Below, one piece after another: positions 45,504-52,485 of a stretch of DNA of 64,000 nt. Source of the DNA: Planctomycetota bacterium (GTDB taxonomy: Bacteria; Planctomycetota; Planctomycetia; Planctomycetales; Planctomycetaceae); assembly GCA_018242525.1 (NCBI GenBank), contig JAFEBS010000014.1, positions 75,631 through 139,630 on the forward strand, read 5' to 3'. The notes under the pieces are model-generated. The model was not told the DNA's origin, did no database searches, and was given only the letters and a program-made list of their open reading frames with translations. Numbering within the stretch: position 1 is the stretch's first letter; each line of letters opens with the position of its first letter. Made by a program: the position numbers and the translations under genes.

Positions 45504-46679
45504 ATGAGGAGCAAACTGCATCTGAACGTTGGCACGATCGGTCACATTGACCACGGCAAGACGACGCTGACGGCCGCGATTCTGGCGGTCCAGGCGCAAC
45601 ACGGTCTGGCCACCCTGAAGCCGTACGGCGAGATTGCCAAGGGGGGAACGGTTCGCGATCCGACCAAGGTCGTGACCATCACCACCAGTCACGTTGAGTT
45701 CGAAACTGAGACGCGACACTACGCCCACATCGACTGCCCCGGTCATGCCGACTACATCAAGAACATGATCACCGGGGCGGCGCAGATGGATGGCGGAGTG
45801 CTGTTAATCTCGGCTGCTGACGGCCCCATGCCGCAAACGCGCGAGCATATCCTGCTGGCGCGTCAAGTCGGCGTGCCGTATCTCGTCGTCTTCGTGAATA
45901 AAGTCGATTTGGTCGATGACTCGGAATTGATTGAACTCGTCGAACTGGAGACGCGCGACCTGCTGACCAGGCACGGCTTCAACGGCGGGGAAACCGTGTT
46001 CATTCGGGGCAGTGCCAGGGGAGCTCTTCTGGCACCGGCTGATCCACAGGCCAGTCGGTGTATTGGCGAGTTGCTGGAGGCTCTCGATCAATTTCCGGAA
46101 CCCGTGCGGGTTTACGATCGCCCGTTTCTCATGCCAATTGAGGGCGTGTTTACGATCGAAGGCCGCGGTACGGTTGCAACTGGCCGTATCGAGCAGGGGC
46201 AAATCACTCCTGGTCAAAAGGTGGAGATTCTGGGTCTGGGAGGCCTGAAGGATAGTGTCGTCACGAGTATCGAAGCGTTCAATCGGGTTCAACCGAAGGC
46301 CGTAGCCGGCGAAAACGTCGGACTGCTGCTACGCGGTATCAAGAGCACCGAGGTGGAACGTGGACAAGTCGTGGCGGCACCGCGTTCGATCACCGCCCAT
46401 ACCCGGTTCAAGAGCGAAGTGTATGTGTTGTGCACGGACGAAGGCGGGCGGCATCGTCCGTTCTTTAACGGTTATTCGCCGCAGTTCTTCTTTCGTACGT
46501 CCGATGCGACCGGCCGGGTTCAACTGGATGGTGGAAGTGAGATGGCCCTGCCCGGAGACAACGTGACACTGATTGTCGATCTCGGCAAGCCGGTCGCCAT
46601 TGGACCGGGAACGCGCTTCGCCATCCGCGAGGGTGGCAAGACGGTGGGATCGGGAGTCGTTACGGAAGTCTTGGGCTGA
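45504..46679 (+). CDS. Divergent elongation factor Tu paralogue
   Basis: A full-length EF-Tu of 391 residues. The ATG at 45504 has AGGAG nine bases upstream; the frame continues back to 44925 only because it runs through the tRNA genes. Intact parts: P-loop GHIDHGKT (13-20), DCPGHADY (His81 equals the catalytic His84), NKVDL, ELEVR-like ELETRD, and domains 2 and 3 ([74 protein letters not shown]). The switch I region is unlike housekeeping EF-Tu: in place of KARGIT it has TKVVT (54-58), losing the invariant Arg-Gly, and the preceding loop differs too. It is not next to rpsL, fusA, secE or nusG, so it is a second copy. tRNA-like genes lie on both sides. Confidence 0.9.
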   Translation: MRSKLHLNVGTIGHIDHGKTTLTAAILAVQAQHGLATLKPYGEIAKGGTVRDPTKVVTITTSHVEFETETRHYAHIDCPGHADYIKNMITGAAQMDGGVLLISAADGPMPQTREHILLARQVGVPYLVVFVNKVDLVDDSELIELVELETRDLLTRHGFNGGETVFIRGSARGALLAPADPQASRCIGELLEALDQFPEPVRVYDRPFLMPIEGVFTIEGRGTVATGRIEQGQITPGQKVEILGLGGLKDSVVTSIEAFNRVQPKAVAGENVGLLLRGIKSTEVERGQVVAAPRSITAHTRFKSEVYVLCTDEGGRHRPFFNGYSPQFFFRTSDATGRVQLDGGSEMALPGDNVTLIVDLGKPVAIGPGTRFAIREGGKTVGSGVVTEVLG

Positions 46680-46694
46680 CGCTGATGACTCGAT

Positions 46695-46728
46695 CGCTGG
46701 CGGTCCCGTGACCGCCAGCGGCATTTTT
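46695..46728 (+). terminator. Rho-independent terminator after the EF-Tu paralogue
   Basis: CGCTGGCGGT (46695-46704) and ACCGCCAGCG (46711-46720) make a perfect 10-bp stem with a 6-base loop, followed by GCATTTTT. The next tRNA-like gene starts two bases after the T run, so either transcription reads through or that tRNA has another promoter; the hairpin may also serve in processing. Confidence 0.88.
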
Positions 46729-46729
46729 A

Positions 46730-46800
46730 GGGCTCATGGTCTAAAGGCACGAGACCAGCCCGGCAGGCTGGTGATCCGGGTTCGACTCCCGGTGAGTCCA
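46730..46800 (+). tRNA. tRNA-Ala-like gene, anticodon GGC, with C33 and the G3-U70 pair
   Basis: Acceptor GGGCTCA/TGAGTCC with G3 opposite U70, the main identity element for alanyl-tRNA synthetase, and A73. Anticodon stem CCAGC/GCTGG with loop CCGGCAG (anticodon GGC, Ala) and C at position 33. T stem CCGGG/CCCGG with loop TTCGACT. The D stem is weak (two pairs), while the D loop keeps GG. The agreement of anticodon and acceptor identity suggests it can be charged with alanine. CCA is not encoded. Confidence 0.78.
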
Positions 46801-46864
46801 CTCATGAATACGATCGGTGCCGGCTACGACCAGATTCGACGCATGCCAGTGACATTGATTTGAT

Positions 46865-46936
46865 GACGCTGAGGTCACACGGTGTGGCGGCGGCCTGCAA
46901 TACCGCATTGAGTGGGTTCGACTCCCATCGGCGTCT
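46865..46936 (+). tRNA. tRNA-Cys-like gene, anticodon GCA
   Basis: Acceptor GACGCTG/CGGCGTC (7 bp with one wobble) and discriminator U73, which is the cysteine identity base. Anticodon loop CTGCAAT has normal U33 and anticodon GCA; the anticodon stem has one C-A mismatch at the loop. D stem GTC/GGC, T stem GTGGG/CCCAT, T loop TTCGACT. CCA is not encoded. This is the most normal of the group; it could be the genome's ordinary tRNA-Cys or a second one. Confidence 0.75.
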
Positions 46937-46998
46937 TTACAGCGTGCGGCGCGAAGCTCCGCAACACCGACGTGCGAACACATTCAAGTTCCACTCGC

Positions 46999-47020
46999 AA
47001 GCGCTCAGGCGCTTTTCTTT
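46999..47020 (+). terminator. Rho-independent terminator ending the tRNA/EF-Tu cassette
   Basis: AAGCGC-TCAG-GCGCTT (46999-47014) followed by TTCTTT. It lies 62 bases after the tRNA-Cys-like gene and would end the plus-strand transcript. Another short hairpin (TGCGG/CCGCA, 46945-46963) lies between. Nothing else is seen up to the next gene at 47174. Confidence 0.75.
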
Positions 47021-47173
47021 GTTGTGACAGCGGTGATTGTGTCTCCACTGGCGGGAATGGCTGTTGAAATCGAATTCAAAGGCCGCTGAGATTGCGGAAT
47101 CCATGGAATCGAGGTGAAATGAACATCGGTTACTTTCACGTCATTTGCTTGTTCGTCCGAAGGGTCCAAACGC

Positions 47174-47383
47174 ATGAAGCTTGTTACCGGGGCGATTTTA
47201 CTGCTGTCGGCTGAGCAGGCGTATGCCCATTCTCAAATGGTGCAGTTTCCGAACCACGTGACTGCCGGGCAGGTATTGGTTCCGGCAAGTCTGGTGTTGT
47301 TAATCCTGGGGACGTTGATGTTGATCTGGGGGCTTTTTGCCGAGGTACAATCCTCTCCAAAAGGCCAACCTGTCAAGCAGTAA
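47174..47383 (+). CDS. Small membrane protein, 69 residues
   Basis: I do not recognise this protein. It has an N-terminal signal-like segment (MKLVTGAILLLSAEQAYAHS) and a second hydrophobic segment at about 33-54 (VPASLVLLILGTLMLIWGLF). The AYAHS site would allow signal cleavage, leaving a one-span protein of about 50 residues. The start codon has only a weak ribosome site. It precedes the TPR/FG-GAP gene by 23 bases on the same strand, so it may help anchor or export that protein. Confidence 0.6.
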   Translation: MKLVTGAILLLSAEQAYAHSQMVQFPNHVTAGQVLVPASLVLLILGTLMLIWGLFAEVQSSPKGQPVKQ

Positions 47384-47406
47384 ACTGGTCGGCGGAGTGA
47401 GTTGTG

Positions 47407-50394
47407 ATGCATCCATCAGAGCGATCGTCTGACGCGGAACGTTGGTTGGTGACGCTGGCGACTGCGATTCTGCTCGTTGGGATCACGACTTGCCTGCGTC
47501 CGGAATGTTTTCCGTCGGAATCAGAGCGGGCCATTCGCCAGATCATCACGGCCGTGGAATTGAGACGCCCCGAATCGCTGCAGTTGGCCAACGAGTTCCT
47601 CAGATCCTTCGAAGCCAGCCCGTTTAGTATCGCTTTGGCCGCGGAAGCCGCAGCGGTGAGTTTTGAACACGAATCCGCGATCCAGCTTTTCAGACAACTT
47701 CCGGAAGACGCGGGCCGCTGGGAATTCCAGCGAAATCTGGGAATTGCCCGGCGATGCGAAATCCTGGGAAAGCTGTCAGACGAAGAGCGCCTGTTGCGAC
47801 GCGCCTTGGAATTGAATCCGCATTCCCTGGAAGCGAATGAGCGGATGGGAAATCTGCTGCAGGTGGCAGGAAGAGCCTGGGAATCGGCCCCCTATTTCTA
47901 CACGCAGATTCGGTGCGGGAAATGTCGCGGCGATGAACTGCTTGGGATGGCGACGACCGAACGATTCTTCCGGGAAGATCAGCGACTGGAAAAGTCCGGG
48001 CTTGATGCGATCCCGCCGGAGCCAATGGCAAAGCTGGCGATGGCACGGCGAATCACTTACGAAAACCAACCGGCAAAGGCAGAATCGCTGTTGCGGGAAG
48101 TGATCGAGGCCGCGCCGGATCTTGGCGAAGCACAAGGTCGGCTGGGTCGGATCATCTTCGATCGGGGGGATCCGGTCGAATTCCTGCAATGGCGAGGCAA
48201 CCTGTCCGAACGTGCCAGGAACCACCCCGAGGTGTGGTATTCCCAAGGTCTTCAGGCACGGCGATTGGGACAGGTGGAAGGGGCCGTTCGTTGCTTTCTG
48301 GAGGCATTGAATCTTTCACCAAATCATCTGGCGTCCAATATTCAGATCTCCGCCTGCCTCAAGCAACTTGGTCGAGATGAAATCGCGAAAGCCTTCGTTC
48401 GGCGCGGCGAACTTCTGGAGAGCCTGGAAACCATCATGAACGTTCTTCGAAATGATTCGGATCCCGAGCACATGCAAAAGGCGATCGCAATTCTTGGCGA
48501 TCTGGGACGGTATTGGGAGGCGGCGGGATGGACCTATGCGCTCACGCAACTCGAAGTGCCACAACAGGGACTTCGCCAGGAATTCCAACGCTGTCGACAA
48601 CTTGCCATGTTGAACGATCTGCCAACCGGCTCACAGGACCTGCCCGCCTCCAGACTTCGTCGTTCGGATTTCGCCGAGCCACGCTGGGCATTGCCGACCG
48701 CCACAGACAATCGCGTCAGTCCCTTCGCTGAACAGACGTCGATTCCATGGAAGTTTCAAGATGAGGCCGATGACGTCGGCATTCGATTTCAATATGTCGA
48801 AGGGACGACCGAATCGACGCGATTGTTGCACATCTTCAATGTCGTCGGGGGTGGGCTGGCGGCCGTTGACTATGACGTTGACGGATGGTGCGACCTGCAT
48901 CTCGCCCAGGCGAACAACTGGCGCGATAAATCGATTCAGCCGGACTATCCCGATCGGCTGTTTCGAAATCGACTGGGGGAACGCTTTGACGATGTGACTC
49001 GATTTGCCGGGGTGGGCGATTTGGGATTCTCCCACGGTGTGGCCGCAGGCGATTTTGATCAGGATGGCTTTCCGGATCTCTACATCGGAAATCTGGGGCC
49101 CAATTGCCTGTATCGCAACAACGGCGACGGGACATTTGACGATCTGACAGACGCGGCCAACGTCGCGGGGAACGAATGGACGACCAGCAGCGCGTTCGCG
49201 GACTTCAATGGAGATGGGCTTCCGGATCTGTACGTGGCCAACTATTCGGTTCTGGAAGAAACCGCACAGAAGGAGTGCAAAAACAAGGCAAATCAATCCG
49301 TCGCCTGCACGCCCAATGTCCTGACGGCCGAGTATCATCGTTTCTACTTGAATCAGGGTGACGGCTCGTTTCAGGATTTCACGGTCGACTCGGGAATGCA
49401 TGTCGCGAACGGACGTGGCCTGGGGTTGATTGCCTGGGATTTCGACGGAAATGGACGTCTGGGACTGTTCGTTGCCAACGATACATGTCCGAATTTCCTG
49501 TTCACCAATGCGGGAAATGATGTCCGGGGGATTCCTCAATTCCGTGAAGAAGGAATCGTCCGCGGTGTCGCGGTGGATACGGATGGCAACGCCAAGGCTT
49601 CCATGGGTGTTGCGGCGGGTGACGCCAATGGTGACGGGCGGCTTGACCTGTTCATCACGACCTTTTTTGGGGAATCCAACACCTTCTACTCGCAGCGTTC
49701 CGACGGTTCTTTCGACGATTTGACGCGAACGCTGAACCTGCGCGAATCGGGCTTTTGGATGCTGGGCTTCGGCAGTCAATTTGGAGATTTTGACGGCGAC
49801 GGGTGGGACGACATTGTCGTCACCAATGGGCATGTCGATCAGAAGTCGCGAAATGGCGATCCCGATCGAATGCGCCCGCAACTGTTTCGAAACTTGGCGG
49901 GCCGCAAGTTCGCTGAAATACCCCCCCGCGAGCTTCCGGCGTTCTTCGGGAAAACTTATTTGGGAAGAGGCTTGGCGACGCTGGATTGGAATCGTGACGG
50001 TCGAATTGATTTCGGAGTTTCAAATCTCCACGGGCCGTTCGCGCTGGTGACCAACCATACAGAATCGACCCGCCGACCCCTGATTGTCCGTCTGGCGGGC
50101 CGCTCGGGCAGTCGCCAACCGGTGGGAGCGACAGTTCGCGTCCGAATCCAGGGGACTAATTCTATCCGATTGTTGACAGGTGGCGACGGTTATCTCGTCT
50201 CGAACGAACATCGATTCGCATTCTGGATTCCGGAAGACCAGCAGGAATCAGAAGTCGAAGTTCGCTGGCCTGGTGGCAAAATCGAAAGCTGGAATGGAAT
50301 TCGAGCAGGACAAGAGTTGCTTTTGATCGAAGGCAAGCCTCAACCGGTCCTGTTGCGAGATCTACTGGATTCAAAAACAGAATCCGACCCGTAG
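47407..50394 (+). CDS. TPR and FG-GAP/CRTAC1-type exported protein
   Basis: A 995-residue protein with an N-terminal hydrophobic segment (LVTLATAILLVGITTCL) acting as anchor or signal. Residues 60-420 are tetratricopeptide-like (LEAAVRCFLEALNLSPNHLA and similar units). A propeller of FG-GAP/VCBS repeats follows with calcium-type loops such as VAAGDFDQDGFPDLYIGN, SAFADFNGDGLPDLYVAN, GVAAGDANGDGRLDLFITTF and QFGDFDGDGWDDIVVTNGHV. The end (RPLIVRLAGRSGSRQPVGAT, EVEVRWPGGKIESWNGI) is the ASPIC/UnbV domain, as in CRTAC1-family proteins. Role unknown; extracellular binding is likely. The start is the ATG at 47407 with GGAGTGAG upstream; a GTG just before it is possible. Confidence 0.85.
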   Translation: MHPSERSSDAERWLVTLATAILLVGITTCLRPECFPSESERAIRQIITAVELRRPESLQLANEFLRSFEASPFSIALAAEAAAVSFEHESAIQLFRQLPEDAGRWEFQRNLGIARRCEILGKLSDEERLLRRALELNPHSLEANERMGNLLQVAGRAWESAPYFYTQIRCGKCRGDELLGMATTERFFREDQRLEKSGLDAIPPEPMAKLAMARRITYENQPAKAESLLREVIEAAPDLGEAQGRLGRIIFDRGDPVEFLQWRGNLSERARNHPEVWYSQGLQARRLGQVEGAVRCFLEALNLSPNHLASNIQISACLKQLGRDEIAKAFVRRGELLESLETIMNVLRNDSDPEHMQKAIAILGDLGRYWEAAGWTYALTQLEVPQQGLRQEFQRCRQLAMLNDLPTGSQDLPASRLRRSDFAEPRWALPTATDNRVSPFAEQTSIPWKFQDEADDVGIRFQYVEGTTESTRLLHIFNVVGGGLAAVDYDVDGWCDLHLAQANNWRDKSIQPDYPDRLFRNRLGERFDDVTRFAGVGDLGFSHGVAAGDFDQDGFPDLYIGNLGPNCLYRNNGDGTFDDLTDAANVAGNEWTTSSAFADFNGDGLPDLYVANYSVLEETAQKECKNKANQSVACTPNVLTAEYHRFYLNQGDGSFQDFTVDSGMHVANGRGLGLIAWDFDGNGRLGLFVANDTCPNFLFTNAGNDVRGIPQFREEGIVRGVAVDTDGNAKASMGVAAGDANGDGRLDLFITTFFGESNTFYSQRSDGSFDDLTRTLNLRESGFWMLGFGSQFGDFDGDGWDDIVVTNGHVDQKSRNGDPDRMRPQLFRNLAGRKFAEIPPRELPAFFGKTYLGRGLATLDWNRDGRIDFGVSNLHGPFALVTNHTESTRRPLIVRLAGRSGSRQPVGATVRVRIQGTNSIRLLTGGDGYLVSNEHRFAFWIPEDQQESEVEVRWPGGKIESWNGIRAGQELLLIEGKPQPVLLRDLLDSKTESDP

Positions 50395-50607
50395 GTCGCA
50401 CGCGAGCGTCGATTTCCGGACAAATACAGATCGTCAAGAAGCGATTTCTGCTCAAGTCATAAACTCACCTTGATTTCTTCAAATCATGGCGATATGAAGT
50501 AGCTCGCGTCACTGTGTCAATGCTGAATTGTCTGTATTCTTCTTCCGTTTCCCATCTCGTCAAATCGATGAGAGCGTTTCGTCCTTTTCTTCAAGTGAAG
50601 GTGTCAC

Positions 50608-51621
50608 ATGCGACGTCGCGGGTTTACATTGATCGAACTTCTTGTCGTGATTGCCATTATCGCGGTATTGATCGCACTCTTGCTGCCCGCCGTGCAGCAG
50701 GCGCGCGAGGCGGCTCGACGAACTCAGTGCAAGAACAACCTCAAGCAAATGGGCTTGGCATTGCACAACTACCACGACACGTTTAGCAGTTTCCCAAATG
50801 GGAATATTGCGTCGTCCGCCGGTGGTTGGGGGATTTCATGGTACATCCGAATTCTTCCGTATGTGGATCAGTCCCCGGTCTACAATAAAATCACCTTCTC
50901 AGGTGCACACCCCGGTTGGAGCTGCTGCGGCAGCGCTGAAGGCCAGGCGAACGGCGACGTAATCCGTGGGATTCGCTTTGCATTCACGGTTTGCCCCTCG
51001 AGCCCCCTGCCGGATCTCCGCGATTCGGGCGGCGGTGCCACCGAACATCCGCAATACTACGGCATCATGGGAGCCGTGAACGGATTGGGAAATGTCGCCG
51101 TTCCTTCCAACCGGATGGCCAACTGCTGCGGCTGCTGTGGAAATCAGGCGGGAACTGGACAGATCACCAGTTCTGGAATGCTGGTACAATTGGACGGCAA
51201 GAAGATTCGTGACTGCACCGATGGCACCACCAATGTGATCATCGTCGGCGAATCGTCGGACTTCATTTATAGCGCAGCGGGCGGGCCCAAGAACGCAGAC
51301 GTGCAGGGAGTGCATGGCATACTCATGGGTAGTCCGAATCTGATCAGCGTCGACTCCTGCAACGGCTGCATGTTCGATCGTCCGTTCAACCTGACCACCG
51401 TTCGATACGCCCCCAACGCCCCTGCCATCAACAACAACGCCTCGTGGCCTGGCATTGACGACAATTATGGGCCCAACAAGCCGCTGAACTCGGCTCATAC
51501 TGGCGGGGTTCACGTATTGTTGTGCGACGGGAGCACAAGATTTATTTCCAACAACGTGGACCTCGGAACGCTCGCACGACTGTGCGCTCGCGATGACGGA
51601 CAAGTGATCGGCGAATTCTGA
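50608..51621 (+). CDS. DUF1559 protein with type IV pilin-like N-terminus
   Basis: A 337-residue DUF1559 protein, abundant in planctomycetes. It begins [20 protein letters not shown], a prepilin peptidase site (cleavage before Phe6) and hydrophobic helix, then [20 protein letters not shown] and [16 protein letters not shown]. The C-terminal part contains the family ending [20 protein letters not shown]. Unusual Cys content is visible ([18 protein letters not shown]), perhaps disulfides outside the cell. These proteins are pseudopilin-like, but their role is unknown. The lipoprotein gene follows 104 bases later, a common pairing. Confidence 0.93.
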   Translation: MRRRGFTLIELLVVIAIIAVLIALLLPAVQQAREAARRTQCKNNLKQMGLALHNYHDTFSSFPNGNIASSAGGWGISWYIRILPYVDQSPVYNKITFSGAHPGWSCCGSAEGQANGDVIRGIRFAFTVCPSSPLPDLRDSGGGATEHPQYYGIMGAVNGLGNVAVPSNRMANCCGCCGNQAGTGQITSSGMLVQLDGKKIRDCTDGTTNVIIVGESSDFIYSAAGGPKNADVQGVHGILMGSPNLISVDSCNGCMFDRPFNLTTVRYAPNAPAINNNASWPGIDDNYGPNKPLNSAHTGGVHVLLCDGSTRFISNNVDLGTLARLCARDDGQVIGEF

Positions 51622-51725
51622 AACCAGTCGGCTTTGGGATCTTCTGTGTTTCACGGACCACCGCGGGGACGTCATTCGCGGCGGCATAGAGATTCCTTCA
51701 TTTCCCTATCAAGAGAATTCTTCAT

Positions 51726-52226
51726 ATGATGAACAAGTTCATATTCTCCCCCGTTCCTCGCCGGGGGGCCGTCATGGCAATGCTGGTCCTTGGATTGGCT
51801 TGCGGTTGCGGAAGCTCGGAAAAGAAGCCTGATGCCTCGCAACAGGCGACGATTTCGGGCAAGGTCACACTGGATGGATCAAAGCCTGCCCCGGTGGATA
51901 CCGATGTCGTCTTCTATTGCTCGGAAAAGAATGCGACGGTGGCGGGCAGGGTTGACGCTTTGGGGAACTACAGCGTCAAGGCTGGGGACAAGAGCATTGG
52001 GATCCCCGCAGGTCGGTATCAAGTCATGGTTCGTCCGCCCGCTCCGCCGGCTCCCAAGGTCGGCACGGACGACTATAAAGCCATGATGATGAGCGGCGGG
52101 GCGGCGAAACCCGCCGAATCGGCGAGCGTCATTCCGACGAAGTTTCAAGCGTTTGATACCAGCAAGATCGTGCTGGAAGTCAAGGCAGGGAATAACCCAA
52201 TCGACCTGGACTTGTCCAAGCTGTGA
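51726..52226 (+). CDS. Small lipoprotein with transthyretin-like/carboxypeptidase regulatory-like domain
   Basis: A 166-residue lipoprotein. The signal (MAMLVLGLACGCGSSEKKPD) has the lipobox region LACGC. The rest is a beta sandwich: QATISGKVTLDGSKPAPVDT, VAGRVDALGNYSVKAGDK, IPAGRYQVMVRPPAPP, as in carboxypeptidase regulatory-like domains. Such proteins commonly accompany DUF1559 genes in planctomycetes and may anchor or stabilise them; the partnership is inferred. Either of two adjacent ATGs can start it. Confidence 0.82.
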   Translation: MMNKFIFSPVPRRGAVMAMLVLGLACGCGSSEKKPDASQQATISGKVTLDGSKPAPVDTDVVFYCSEKNATVAGRVDALGNYSVKAGDKSIGIPAGRYQVMVRPPAPPAPKVGTDDYKAMMMSGGAAKPAESASVIPTKFQAFDTSKIVLEVKAGNNPIDLDLSKL

Positions 52227-52275
52227 ATCGACGTCCGGCACCCGCCGCGTGTCGTTGAGATCGAAGCGTGATTTT

Positions 52276-52313
52276 CGCCGCCTGTTGAAACAAAAACTGT
52301 TTCACGGGCGGCG
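52276..52313 (+). terminator. Hairpin after the lipoprotein gene, probable terminator
   Basis: CGCCGCC plus TGTTGAAACA pairs with TGTTTCA plus GGGCGGCG around a loop AAAAC, giving two stems of 7 bp with a small bulge. AACTTTGTTTG follows. It lies 50 bases after the lipoprotein stop. Confidence 0.65.
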
Positions 52314-52485
52314 AACTTTGTTTGTGGATCTGTCACCGATTTCAAAAGTGGTTTGATCCCTTGCTTCGCGGCATAGGTCACAGCGTGCCAACTTTGGACC
52401 GATCCCGCGGTGAAACTGACCGAGCGGAGTTACGGTGCCGATCAAGCCTTTTGCTTGAATGAAACGCCACGCATGAGACGGACAG

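Noticed and set aside
46801..46864. Possible further tRNA between the Ala-like and Cys-like genes
   Set aside because: A TTCGAC string is present, but no acceptor stem or anticodon arm could be folded around it.
46941..47006. Possible extra tRNA-like fold after tRNA-Cys
   Set aside because: AGCG and TGCG can pair with later sequence only with a two-base bulge, and no T arm is present; more likely just hairpins before the terminator.
48631..49881. 416-residue antisense frame
   Set aside because: It lies opposite the FG-GAP repeats of the 47407 gene. Its length comes from the high-GC codon pattern of that gene, and it has no recognisable domain.
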